From Clostridiales bacterium (GTDB taxonomy: Bacteria; Bacillota; Clostridia; Lachnospirales; Lachnospiraceae), in contig JAJPYU010000235.1 in assembly GCA_021204765.1 (NCBI GenBank), forward strand, positions 1 to 32,154: DNA of 32,154 nucleotides, read 5' to 3'. Each line of letters opens with the position of its first letter. The stretch's first letter is position 1. The position numbers were made by a program, and so were the translations under genes. The notes beneath the pieces were generated by a model, which saw only the letters and a list, made by a program, of their open reading frames with translations, did no database searches and was not told the origin of the DNA. Shown here piece by piece: positions 23,136-31,614 of this stretch.

Positions 23136-23224
23136 GTTAATCATAAACCGGCCCGCTCTGCCATAGCAGGGTAAGCCAGAATACTTTTCACATCACAAGT
23201 TTTTTAAAGAAAGAGGTGAGAGTT

Positions 23225-25987
23225 ATGGCGAAGAACAAGAAAGCCGATACTTCTGCCGACAGTAAGCGGAATGAGATCCGCGAAATCACTGAGCAGCGTA
23301 TCGAGCACTTTGCCAATCAGCCCATCGGAGATCTGTTAAAAGAAATTGACGGAAATCTCGTGGGTCTTGATGAGGCAACAGTTAACAAGAACCGTGAGAA
23401 ATACGGGAAGAACGTTGTCACGCACGGAAGAGAGAAAACTATGGCTGAGAGACTTGCTTCCGCGTTCGTCAACCCCTTCACGGCTATCCTGTGCTGCCTG
23501 GCTATCGTTTCCGCTATCACGGATATGATCTGCCCTATGCTGAACCTGCTGGGAAGCACACCGGATGATTTCGACTGCATGACAGTCATCATCATCCTCT
23601 GCATGGTCGCTATTTCCGGTATCATGCGTTTCGTTCAGGAGACGCGAAGCGGAAATGCCACCAAGTCACTGCTGGCGCTGATCACATCCACCAGCACGGT
23701 CACCCGTAAGGGACAGGAAGAGATCGAAATCCCCAACGATGATCTGGTCGTCGGAGATATCATCCATCTGTCCGCAGGCACCATGATTCCGGCTGACTGC
23801 CGCATCATCGAGGCCAATGACCTGTTCGTCTCCCAGTCCGGTATGACCGGTGAGTCTGAGCCTATCGAAAAATGGCCCACACTCCCCGAGAGTACACTGC
23901 CGGTACTGACCGATTATCAGGACATCGTTTTCATGGGTACCAACGTCGTCTCAGGATCCGGCAAGGCCATCGTGGTCTCCCCCGGTGACTACACCATTTT
24001 CGGTACTATGGCCCAGACTCTGCAGGATGCAGAGGTGGAGACAAGCTTCTCCAAAGGTGTTAACGCTGTGTCATGGGTTCTGATTCGTTTTATGCTGGTC
24101 ATGGTCCCCACCGTCTTCGTTATCAACGGTATCACCAATGGTAACTGGGTGGACGCTTTCATGTACGGTATCTCAATCGCTGTCGGCCTGACACCTGAGA
24201 TGCTGCCTATGATCGTTACGACCTGTCTGGCCAAGGGCGCTGTCTCAATGAGTAAACAGAAGACGGTCGTGAAGAACTTGAACTCTATCCAGAATTTCGG
24301 TGCTATAGATGTGCTCTGCACAGATAAGACCGGTACCCTGACCCAGGATCACATCATCCTGGAGTACCACATGAATATCGAGGGACTGGAGGATTCCAGG
24401 ATCCTGCGCCATGCTTATCTTAACAGCTACTTCCAGACCGGTTATAAGAACCTGATGGATATGGCCATCATCGCCAAGACCGAGGAGGAAGAGGAAGAGG
24501 ATCCCAGCCTTCAGGATCTTTCCGAGGCCTACACCAAGGTGGATGAGATTCCTTTCGATTTCGTCCGCCGTCGGCTGACTACAGTCGTTGAGGACAGGGC
24601 CGGCAAAACCCAGATGGTCACCAAGGGAGCTATCGAGGAAATGCTGGAGGTCAGCACCATGGTCGAGATCGAGGGCCAGGTGTATCCTCTTACTGAGGAG
24701 ATGCGTGAGAGAGTACTCTCCACCGTTGACAGTCTCAATAACAAGGGCTTCCGTGTACTGGGACTGTCCCAGAAGAGCAATCCTTCACCTGTCGGCACTT
24801 TCGGTGTCCAGGATGAGTGCGACATGGTTCTTCTCGGATACCTTGCCTTCCTCGATCCGCCGAAAGAGACTACCGCTGCAGCCATCAAGGCTCTTAAGCA
24901 GCACGGTGTTGACACCAAGATCCTCACCGGTGATAATGAGAAAGTCACCCGTACCATCTGCAAGCAGGTGGGACTTAAGGTCAATAACATGCTCTTAGGA
25001 CCCCAGATCGAGGAGCTCTCCGATGATGATCTGGCAGCCATGGCTGAGACCACCCAGGTCTTCGCAAAGCTTAACCCTCACCAGAAAGCGCGTATAGTCC
25101 AGGTTCTTCGTGATAACGGACATGTCGTGGGCTTCATGGGTGATGGTATCAATGATGCCGCCGCACTTAAAGGCGCTGATATCGGTATCTCTGTTGATAC
25201 TGCCGTCGACGTGGCAAAAGAGTCCGCAGATATCATTCTGCTGGAGAAAGACCTGATGGTCCTGGAGCGCGGTATTGTTGAAGGCCGTAAGACCTACGCC
25301 AATATGATCAAGTATATCAAGATGACCGCATCGTCCAACTTCGGTAACATGTTCTCCACCATTGCGGCTTCCGCACTGCTGAAGTTCGTGCCCATGATGC
25401 CTACGCATCTGATCTTCCTGAACCTGATCTACGATCTGTCCTGCACATCCATTCCGTGGGATAACGTTGATGAAGAGTTCCTTGAAGTACCCCGAAAATG
25501 GGATGCCTCTTCAGTGGGAAGTTTCATGATCTGGCTTGGACCAACCAGCTCGATATTCGACTGGACGACGTACCTGTTTATGTTCTTCGTGTTCTGTCCG
25601 CAGATATGCGGCGGGCACCGGTACAACGAGCTGGCAAATTATTACAGTGGCGACACGCTGGCACAGATGCAGAAGAATTACGCGGCACTGTTCCAGGCCG
25701 GATGGTTCGTCGAGTCCATGTGGAGCCAGACTCTGGTCATCCATATGATCCGTACCCCCAAGTGGCCTTTCCTGCAGAGCCATGCATCCTGGCAGGTATG
25801 TGCCCTTACCTTTACCGGTATCGGCGTGCTGACCATCATCCCTTACACCGGATTCGGCCGCATGATCGGTCTGGTGGGAATGCAGCCCATGTACTTTGCT
25901 TACCTGATCCCCTGCATCATCTTCTACATGCTGCTGGCGACCAGTATCAAGAAGGCTTATGTCCGTCACTTTGGCGAGCTCTTATAA
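23225..25987 (+). CDS. mgtA: Mg2+-importing P-type (P3B) ATPase
   Basis: Imports Mg2+ into the cytoplasm using ATP. At 920 residues it is typical for MgtA/MgtB. Order: cytoplasmic N-terminus, first helix pair ('[20 protein letters not shown]'), actuator domain with '[13 protein letters not shown]', then '[19 protein letters not shown]' (membrane helix 4 signature of this subfamily). The phosphorylation site is '[11 protein letters not shown]' (Asp near residue 366), followed by 'ILTGDN', '[19 protein letters not shown]', then six C-terminal helices. The track begins at GTG 23216; ATG 23225 with AGAGGTGAG upstream is preferred. Codons are strikingly of the high-expression type (CGT, GGT, ATC) compared with neighbours. 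A small membrane protein follows 18 bp later. Confidence 0.95.
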   Translation: MAKNKKADTSADSKRNEIREITEQRIEHFANQPIGDLLKEIDGNLVGLDEATVNKNREKYGKNVVTHGREKTMAERLASAFVNPFTAILCCLAIVSAITDMICPMLNLLGSTPDDFDCMTVIIILCMVAISGIMRFVQETRSGNATKSLLALITSTSTVTRKGQEEIEIPNDDLVVGDIIHLSAGTMIPADCRIIEANDLFVSQSGMTGESEPIEKWPTLPESTLPVLTDYQDIVFMGTNVVSGSGKAIVVSPGDYTIFGTMAQTLQDAEVETSFSKGVNAVSWVLIRFMLVMVPTVFVINGITNGNWVDAFMYGISIAVGLTPEMLPMIVTTCLAKGAVSMSKQKTVVKNLNSIQNFGAIDVLCTDKTGTLTQDHIILEYHMNIEGLEDSRILRHAYLNSYFQTGYKNLMDMAIIAKTEEEEEEDPSLQDLSEAYTKVDEIPFDFVRRRLTTVVEDRAGKTQMVTKGAIEEMLEVSTMVEIEGQVYPLTEEMRERVLSTVDSLNNKGFRVLGLSQKSNPSPVGTFGVQDECDMVLLGYLAFLDPPKETTAAAIKALKQHGVDTKILTGDNEKVTRTICKQVGLKVNNMLLGPQIEELSDDDLAAMAETTQVFAKLNPHQKARIVQVLRDNGHVVGFMGDGINDAAALKGADIGISVDTAVDVAKESADIILLEKDLMVLERGIVEGRKTYANMIKYIKMTASSNFGNMFSTIAASALLKFVPMMPTHLIFLNLIYDLSCTSIPWDNVDEEFLEVPRKWDASSVGSFMIWLGPTSSIFDWTTYLFMFFVFCPQICGGHRYNELANYYSGDTLAQMQKNYAALFQAGWFVESMWSQTLVIHMIRTPKWPFLQSHASWQVCALTFTGIGVLTIIPYTGFGRMIGLVGMQPMYFAYLIPCIIFYMLLATSIKKAYVRHFGELL

Positions 25988-26005
25988 GGAAAAGGAGGTA
26001 TCGTT

Positions 26006-26260
26006 ATGAATGTAAACTGGGATGGACTCTGGTATAGAATCTTTGGTATGACCTCCTGGCATGGCATTGCCATGGGGTTCTGGGTAGGAATGGTCATAGT
26101 TGCCCTCGTCGTCGTCGGTATGAACATCGTCGAGTGGAACTTTAAGAAGTTCGACCCTGAGAAACATAAACAGGAGGAGCACGAGAAGCTGATGAAGGAG
26201 CATGAGCTCCAGAAGAAGCACGACGAGCTCCGCGAGAAGCACGCAGACCTGTACAAATAA
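26006..26260 (+). CDS. Small single-span membrane protein cotranscribed with mgtA
   Basis: 84 residues. N-terminal 'MNVNWDGLWYRIFGMTSWHG' is followed by one hydrophobic helix (about 20-42, IAMGFWVGMVIVALVVVGMNIV). A strongly charged cytoplasmic tail rich in Lys, Glu and His ends it ('KHKQEEHEKLMKEHELQKKH'), probably a helix or coiled coil. AGGAGGT lies just upstream of its ATG, and the gene begins 18 bp after mgtA and before a terminator, so it must be in the same transcript. I do not recognise a family. By position it recalls the small regulators of bacterial Mg2+ and K+ pumps (MgtS, MgtR, KdpF), but there is no visible sequence similarity. His-rich patches could bind metal. Confidence 0.75.
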   Translation: MNVNWDGLWYRIFGMTSWHGIAMGFWVGMVIVALVVVGMNIVEWNFKKFDPEKHKQEEHEKLMKEHELQKKHDELREKHADLYK

Positions 26261-26329
26261 ACTTTCATGCTCACTTTGTGAGCACCATCAGGAATAAAAG
26301 CCGATGGCGACACTGAAATTGAGCTAAGG

Positions 26330-26370
26330 GGCTGTACCGGAATTACCCGGTGCAGCCTCGCTTTATTTTT
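26330..26370 (+). terminator. Intrinsic terminator of the mgtA operon
   Basis: GGCTGTACCGG (26330-26340) pairs with CCGGTGCAGCC (26347-26357, one G-U) around a 6-nt loop and is followed by TCGCTTTATTTTT. A smaller CTCAC-ttt-GTGAG hairpin precedes it. Confidence 0.75.
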
Positions 26371-26616
26371 ATGCACAGCCGCCCGCAAAGGCAATCTGCA
26401 GCCTGCCGTCTGCGCAGTCTGGTGCGGCGGGTAGGACCGGTACGCAGCCTTTTAATCGATCCTGTGCTACGCAAAGGGTAGGATTGTACTTGAAAAAGTC
26501 CCATAATTTACTGAAATAACGATTCTAATCAGGTGAATCCTGTGTTACCATAAAAATGCAAGAGAAATGCCGATTGCGTATTTCTCCTGATTTTTTATGA
26601 AATAAGGAGGATCTAC
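26371..26616 (+). promoter_or_regulatory. ppdK upstream region with attenuator-like hairpin
   Basis: First half: a GC-rich hairpin, CCGCC-c-GCA (26379-26387) with TGCGGCGG (26423-26430), of unknown role, and a duplicated GGTAGGA. Second half: A+T-rich with a possible TTGAAA -35. Directly before ppdK, GAGAAAT (26562-26568) pairs with ATTTCTC (26580-26586), followed by CTGA and TTTTTT (26591-26596). This is a terminator shape in the leader, only 20 nt before the start codon, and could allow attenuation. No ORF. Confidence 0.45.
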
Positions 26617-29247
26617 ATGACAAAATGGGTTTATTTGTTCAGTGAGGGTAATGCGGATATGCGTGAGCTTTTGGGCGGAAAGGGTGCGAATCTGGCTGAG
26701 ATGACATCGCTGGGGCTGCCCGTTCCCCAGGGCTTTACCATCACCACAGAGGCATGCACACAGTATTATGAGGATGGCTGCGAGATCAATGGGGAGATCA
26801 GGGGACAGATTGGGGAATATATCGGGAAGATGGAGGAAATCACCGGGAAAAAGTTCGGCGATACTGAGAATCCTCTGCTGGTGTCCGTCAGGTCCGGAGC
26901 CCGGGCATCTATGCCGGGTATGATGGATACTATCCTGAACCTGGGCCTTAATGAGACAGTGGTGAACGTCCTGGCTGAGAAGTCCGGAAATCGCCGCTGG
27001 GCCTGGGACTGCTACCGCAGGTTTATACAGATGTATTCCGACGTGGTAATGGAGGTCGGAAAGAAATATTTTGAGCAGCTCATCGATAAGATGAAGTCGG
27101 AAAAAGGAGTCACCTACGATGTGGAGCTGACCGCAGATGATTTAAAGGAGCTGTCCGGGCAGTTTAAGGCTGAGTACAGGAAAATGCTGGGAGAGGATTT
27201 CCCTGACGATCCTAAGGAACAGCTGATGGGAGCCATCAAGGCTGTTTTCCGCTCCTGGGATAATCCCCGTGCTGATGTCTACCGCCGTGACAACGACATT
27301 CCCTATTCCTGGGGCACTGCCGTGAATGTCCAGAGCATGGCTTTCGGCAATATGGGCGATGACTGCGGCACCGGCGTAGCCTTTACCCGTGACCCGGCTA
27401 CCGGCGAGAAGAAGCTGATGGGCGAGTTCCTGGTAAATGCCCAGGGCGAGGATGTGGTGGCAGGTGTACGCACACCCATGCCTATTGCGCGGATGCAGGA
27501 GATGTTCCCCGAGGCCTTTGAGGAATTCGTAAATGTCTGCAAGACCCTTGAGGATCACTACAGGGATATGCAGGATATGGAGTTTACCGTGGAGAACCGT
27601 CACCTCTATATGCTCCAGACCAGGAACGGCAAACGTACAGCCCAGGCCGCCTTAAAGATTGCCTGTGACCTGGTGGACGAGGGCATGAGGAGTGAGGAGG
27701 AGGCCGTGGCAATGATAGAGCCAAGGAACCTGGATGCTCTGCTCCACCCCACTTTTGACGCTGATGCCCTTAAGGCCGCGAAGCCCATAGCCAGGGCACT
27801 GGGTGCTGCCCCCGGAGCTGCCTGCGGCAGGATAGTCTTTACCGCAGCCGACGCCGAGGCCTGGGCTTCCAGAGGCGAGAAGATAGTCATGGTCCGCCTG
27901 GAGACTTCCCCCGAGGATATCACCGGCATGAAAGTGGCTCAGGGAATACTTACCGTCCGGGGAGGAATGACCTCTCACGCTGCGGTGGTGGCCAGAGGCA
28001 TGGGGGCCTGCTGCGTGTCAGGCTGCGGCGATATCGTTATGGACGAGGAGAATAAGAAGTTTACTTTAGCCGGAAAGGAGTATCACGAGGGAGATGTCAT
28101 TTCCTTTGATGGTTCTACCGGATGCATATATGACGGAGCCATCCCCACAGTGGATGCGAAGATTGCGGGAGAGTTTGGCAGGATTATGGAGTGGGCTGAC
28201 AAGTACAGGAAGCTTTCCGTCCGTACCAATGCTGACACGCCCTCAGATGCCAGGAAAGCCCGTGAGCTGGGCGCTGAGGGCATCGGTCTGTGCCGTACTG
28301 AGCATATGTTCTTTGATGAGAATCGTATAGCGGCTTTCCGTGAAATGATCTGCGCTGACACCGCCGAGGAGAGAGAAGCTGCTTTAAATAAGATCCTTCC
28401 TTATCAGCAGGGAGACTTTGAGCAGCTCTTTGAGGCCATGGAGGGTGCGCCTGTTACCATCCGTTTTCTGGATCCGCCGCTCCATGAGTTTGTGCCCACT
28501 GAGGAAGAAGATATAAAGAAGCTGGCGTGGGCGCAGGGCAAGTCAGTTGAGACCATAAAGGGCATCATAGAGGGTCTTAAAGAGTTTAACCCTATGCTGG
28601 GACACCGCGGCGTGCGCCTGGCTGTCACCTATCCCGAGATTTCAAGGATGCAGACTAAAGCTGTCATCCGTGCCGCTCTTAATGTGAAGAAGGCTCATCC
28701 GGACTGGGATATGGTCCCCGAGATCATGATTCCCTTAATCTGTGAGGTGAAGGAGCTGCAGTACGTGAAGAAGACCATCACCGAGACTGCCGACGCTGAG
28801 ATAGCCGAGGCGGGCATTGACCTGAGATATGAGATCGGTACCATGATAGAGATTCCCAGAGCGGCTCTCACCGCCGAGGAGATAGCAAAGGAGGCCGACT
28901 TCTTCTGCTTCGGCACCAACGACTTAACCCAGATGACCTACGGTTTTTCCCGTGATGATTCCGGGAAGTTCTTGGATGCCTACTATGACGCGAAGATCCT
29001 GGAGAATGATCCTTTTGCGAAGCTGGACCGTATCGGCGTAGGGAAGCTGATGAAGACCGCCATGGCTCTCGGCAAGCCGGCGAATCCCGATCTGCACTGC
29101 GGTATCTGCGGAGAGCACGGCGGGGATCCTTCTTCCGTGGAGTTCTGCCATATGATAGGCCTGGACTATGTATCCTGCAGTCCTTTCCGCGTACCTATTG
29201 CCAGGCTGGCAGCGGCACAGGCGGCTATATCATACCCAGACAAATAG
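26617..29247 (+). CDS. ppdK: Pyruvate, phosphate dikinase
   Basis: Interconverts pyruvate, ATP and Pi with PEP, AMP and PPi; in fermentative Clostridia it often works as a PPi-saving pyruvate kinase or in gluconeogenesis. At 876 residues it is full length. N-terminal ATP-grasp: 'LLGGKGANLAEMTSLGLPVPQGFTI' and 'VSVRSGARASMPGMMDTILNLG'. The swivelling phosphohistidine is in 'GGMTSHAAVVARGMG' (about residue 454). The C-terminal PEP/pyruvate barrel includes 'FGTNDLTQMTYG' and ends in 'LHCGICGEHGGDPSSVEFC' with the catalytic Cys near residue 831. AAGGAGG precedes ATG. It is monocistronic by position: terminator-like hairpin in its leader and the rimP promoter right after its stop. No ppdK regulator (DUF299) is adjacent. 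Confidence 0.96.
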   Translation: MTKWVYLFSEGNADMRELLGGKGANLAEMTSLGLPVPQGFTITTEACTQYYEDGCEINGEIRGQIGEYIGKMEEITGKKFGDTENPLLVSVRSGARASMPGMMDTILNLGLNETVVNVLAEKSGNRRWAWDCYRRFIQMYSDVVMEVGKKYFEQLIDKMKSEKGVTYDVELTADDLKELSGQFKAEYRKMLGEDFPDDPKEQLMGAIKAVFRSWDNPRADVYRRDNDIPYSWGTAVNVQSMAFGNMGDDCGTGVAFTRDPATGEKKLMGEFLVNAQGEDVVAGVRTPMPIARMQEMFPEAFEEFVNVCKTLEDHYRDMQDMEFTVENRHLYMLQTRNGKRTAQAALKIACDLVDEGMRSEEEAVAMIEPRNLDALLHPTFDADALKAAKPIARALGAAPGAACGRIVFTAADAEAWASRGEKIVMVRLETSPEDITGMKVAQGILTVRGGMTSHAAVVARGMGACCVSGCGDIVMDEENKKFTLAGKEYHEGDVISFDGSTGCIYDGAIPTVDAKIAGEFGRIMEWADKYRKLSVRTNADTPSDARKARELGAEGIGLCRTEHMFFDENRIAAFREMICADTAEEREAALNKILPYQQGDFEQLFEAMEGAPVTIRFLDPPLHEFVPTEEEDIKKLAWAQGKSVETIKGIIEGLKEFNPMLGHRGVRLAVTYPEISRMQTKAVIRAALNVKKAHPDWDMVPEIMIPLICEVKELQYVKKTITETADAEIAEAGIDLRYEIGTMIEIPRAALTAEEIAKEADFFCFGTNDLTQMTYGFSRDDSGKFLDAYYDAKILENDPFAKLDRIGVGKLMKTAMALGKPANPDLHCGICGEHGGDPSSVEFCHMIGLDYVSCSPFRVPIARLAAAQAAISYPDK

Positions 29248-29250
29248 GGG

Positions 29251-29383
29251 TTGACATAATCTGTGATTGTGTTAAAGTAGGTACAGTTATTTGGTACCTG
29301 TTGACTTGAGAGTGGGCTGCGGCCCACTCTCATGCAATGTTATGGATTACTTTGCATGGGTTTAGAATAATCGGGGACACGGA
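29251..29383 (+). promoter_or_regulatory. Promoter and structured leader of the rimP-nusA-infB operon
   Basis: TTGACA (29251-29256), 16-bp spacer, TAAAGT (29273-29278). Immediately after is an inverted repeat AGGTAC-N9-GTACCT (29279-29299). Then a perfect 10-bp hairpin GAGAGTGGGC-tgcg-GCCCACTCTC (29308-29331), and CATGCAA (29331-29337) with TTGCATG further down. The consecutive hairpins suggest transcription attenuation, as expected for an operon that encodes NusA; the second hairpin has no T-run here, so it is not an obvious terminator. Confidence 0.55.
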
Positions 29384-29851
29384 ATGAGCAAGAGAGAAGC
29401 AATTGAAAAAAAGACCGAGGAGCTGGCAGAGCCCATACTCACTGAGATGGGTTTCGAGCTGGTGGACTGTGAGTATGTGAAAGAAAGGGAGGATCACTTC
29501 CTCCGAATATACATAGACAAGGAAAACGGCATTACCGTAAATGACTGTGCCGACTTTTCCAGGGCTTTTGATCCCATACTGGATGAGGAGGATTATATTG
29601 ACGACGCCTACATTTTCGAGGTGAGCTCCCCGGGACTGGGCAGGCCGTTAAAGAAGGATCGTGATCTTTCCCGGAGTATCGGTGAGGACGTGGAAATCCG
29701 TACCTACAGGGCGATAGATAAGCAGAAAAATTTTACCGGGATCCTTGAATCTTTTACTGACAGCACTGTGACTGTCACCGATGAGGACGGAAATGAACAT
29801 ACATTTAACAGGAAAGATATCGCACAGATACATTTAGCGCTTGACTTCTAA
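29384..29851 (+). CDS. rimP: Ribosome maturation factor RimP
   Basis: Assists late assembly of the 30S subunit (S12 incorporation). At 155 residues it is the usual length. N-terminal domain: 'GFELVDCEYVKEREDHFLRIYIDKENGITVNDCADFSRAFDPILDEED', then the family signature 'YIFEVSSPGLGRPLKKDRDL'. A C-terminal SH3-like barrel follows ('FTGILESFTDSTVTVTDEDGNEHTFNRKDIAQIHL'). A modest SD (GGGGAC) precedes the ATG. nusA starts 19 bp later with a strong SD. First gene of the classical Firmicute operon. Confidence 0.95.
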   Translation: MSKREAIEKKTEELAEPILTEMGFELVDCEYVKEREDHFLRIYIDKENGITVNDCADFSRAFDPILDEEDYIDDAYIFEVSSPGLGRPLKKDRDLSRSIGEDVEIRTYRAIDKQKNFTGILESFTDSTVTVTDEDGNEHTFNRKDIAQIHLALDF

Positions 29852-29870
29852 AACGAAGGAGGAAAAAGAA

Positions 29871-31247
29871 ATGGCCAGAAATGCCAAAAAACAACCTGCA
29901 AACGACAGCAATGAGCTTTTAGAGGCTCTGACTCTTCTTGAAAAGGAGAAAAATATCAGCCGTGATGTGATCATCGGCGCAATCGAAGCTTCTCTTATTT
30001 CTGCCTGCCGAAGCTATTTCGGAAGCAGCGACAACGCTAAAGTGGAGATTAATCCGGAGACCGGAGCTTTTCATGTGTATCTTGAGAAAACTGTGGTGGA
30101 AAAGGCGGATGAGCCCGGCTGCCAGATCAGCCTGGCAGAGGCGAAGATGCATGATGGCTCTCTGGAGCCAGGAGATATTTACCGCGAAGAGGTTAATTCC
30201 AGGGAGTTCTCCCGTATTGTCGCGTCAAATGCCAAGAATATCATCCTCCAGAAGATCCGTGAGGAAGAACGCAATGTTGTTTACCGGAAATATTTTGACA
30301 TGGCCAGGACCGTTGTCACCGGCGTGGTGCAGCGCTATGTGGGTGATAATGTCAGCATTAATCTGGGCAAGGCAGATGCCCTGCTCACCGCAAGCGAGAT
30401 GATAAAGGACGAGAAGTTTGAGCCTACCCAGAGAGTAAAGGTATATATACTGGATGTGAAATCCACCAACAAGGGGCCGAAGATCCTTGTTTCCCGTACT
30501 CATCCTGAGCTGGTCAGGAAGCTTTTTGAGGAGGAGGTCGCCGAGGTCAGGGATGGTGTTGTGGAGATAAAGAGCATAGCCCGGGAGGCCGGCAGCCGTA
30601 CCAAGATGGCAGTGTATTCCAATGACCCGGACGTGGATCCTGTTGGAGCCTGTGTTGGACTTAACGGTTCCAGGGTCAATGCTGTTGTCAACATTTTAAA
30701 CGGTGAGAAGATCGACATCATCAACTGGGATGACAGTGCTGCCCTGCTTATACAGAATGCGCTTAGCCCCGCAAAGGTTATTTCTGTTATCGCTGATCCC
30801 GACGAGAAGACTGCAAAGGTAATTGTTCCAGACTATCAGCTCTCCCTTGCTATCGGAAAGGAGGGCCAGAATGCCCGCCTGGCTGCAAGGCTTACCGGAT
30901 ACAAGATCGATATCAAAAGTGAGACTCAGGCACAGGAGGCCGGCGATGTATTCGACTATGAGGGCGAGTATGGGGATGATTACGATGATGACGGGTACTA
31001 CGATGATGACGGGTACTATGATGATGACTACGACGGTGAGTATGCTGACGACGGCGAATACGATGACGATAGTGAATATGCTGACGATGACTATTACGAT
31101 GACGATGAGTATTATGATGACGACTACGATGACGAGTATACAGATGAAGGATATTCTGATGAAGGCTATGCCGATGATGGGTATGCCGATGAGGATTACT
31201 CAGATGAGGAGTATGCAGACGATGGTCCGGAGGATTCCGGAAAGTAA
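29871..31247 (+). CDS. nusA: Transcription elongation/termination factor NusA with acidic Asp/Tyr-rich tail
   Basis: Binds RNA polymerase and nascent RNA and modulates pausing, termination and antitermination. The N-terminal domain 'LTLLEKEKNISRDVIIGAIEASLISA' is followed by an S1 domain ('VTGVVQRYVGDNVSINLG'), KH1 ('ILVSRTHPELVRKLFEEEV') and KH2 ('LSLAIGKEGQNARLAARLTGYKIDI'). After the last KH, near residue 365, come about 93 residues made almost only of Asp, Tyr, Glu and Gly (YDDDGY-type units). An 18-bp tandem unit encodes YDDDGY twice (from about 30981). The ORF track begins at 29841; ATG 29871 is the true start, with AAGGAGG 8 nt upstream. 458 residues in total. The usual ylxR does not follow. 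Confidence 0.95.
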   Translation: MARNAKKQPANDSNELLEALTLLEKEKNISRDVIIGAIEASLISACRSYFGSSDNAKVEINPETGAFHVYLEKTVVEKADEPGCQISLAEAKMHDGSLEPGDIYREEVNSREFSRIVASNAKNIILQKIREEERNVVYRKYFDMARTVVTGVVQRYVGDNVSINLGKADALLTASEMIKDEKFEPTQRVKVYILDVKSTNKGPKILVSRTHPELVRKLFEEEVAEVRDGVVEIKSIAREAGSRTKMAVYSNDPDVDPVGACVGLNGSRVNAVVNILNGEKIDIINWDDSAALLIQNALSPAKVISVIADPDEKTAKVIVPDYQLSLAIGKEGQNARLAARLTGYKIDIKSETQAQEAGDVFDYEGEYGDDYDDDGYYDDDGYYDDDYDGEYADDGEYDDDSEYADDDYYDDDEYYDDDYDDEYTDEGYSDEGYADDGYADEDYSDEEYADDGPEDSGK

Positions 31248-31263
31248 AAGGAGTTGAGTATAT

Positions 31264-31614
31264 TTGTCAGTCGACAGGATATTGTCCGGGCTTTCTCTGG
31301 CCCAGAAGGCCGGCCGGGTATCAAGCGGTGAATTTGAGACCCAGAAAGCCGTCAGAGAAGGCAGTGCGCATCTGGTCATTGTGGCCAAAGACGCCTCGGA
31401 CAACACGAAACATAAAATGCAAAACATGACGGATCATTACCGGGTTCCCCTTTATTTCTATTCTGATAAAGAGAGCCTGGGAAGAGCCATCGGCAGAGAA
31501 TACAGATCCATGGCGGCAGTTTGTGACGAGGGCTTCGCTGCATCCATGGAGAGAAAACTAATAGAAATAAACCGCGGAGGGAGGAATGAGTATGGCAAAG
31601 ACAAGAATATATGA
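31264..31614 (+). CDS. ylxQ: L7Ae/YlxQ-family RNA-binding protein
   Basis: A 116-residue L7Ae/L30e-fold protein that binds kink-turn RNA. Signatures: 'ILSGLSLAQKAGRVSSGEFETQKAVREGSAHLVIVAKDASDNTKHKM' and 'VPLYFYSDKESLGRAIGREYRSMAAVCDEGFAASM'. It begins with TTG, with AAAAGGAG 10 nt upstream; no better start is in the frame. In most Firmicutes ylxR sits between nusA and this gene, but here only 16 bp separate them. Its coding end overlaps infB by 23 bp. Confidence 0.9.
   Translation: MSVDRILSGLSLAQKAGRVSSGEFETQKAVREGSAHLVIVAKDASDNTKHKMQNMTDHYRVPLYFYSDKESLGRAIGREYRSMAAVCDEGFAASMERKLIEINRGGRNEYGKDKNI

Noticed and set aside
23080-23224. M-box (ykoK) magnesium riboswitch in front of mgtA.
   Set aside because: The spacer is only about 145 bp and I could not find the conserved M-box sequence blocks; only one strong hairpin is evident.
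25498-26037. 179-aa plus-strand ORF in another frame of the mgtA 3' end.
   Set aside because: Overlaps conserved membrane helices of MgtA in a different frame, with an Arg/His-rich composition typical of an off-frame translation.
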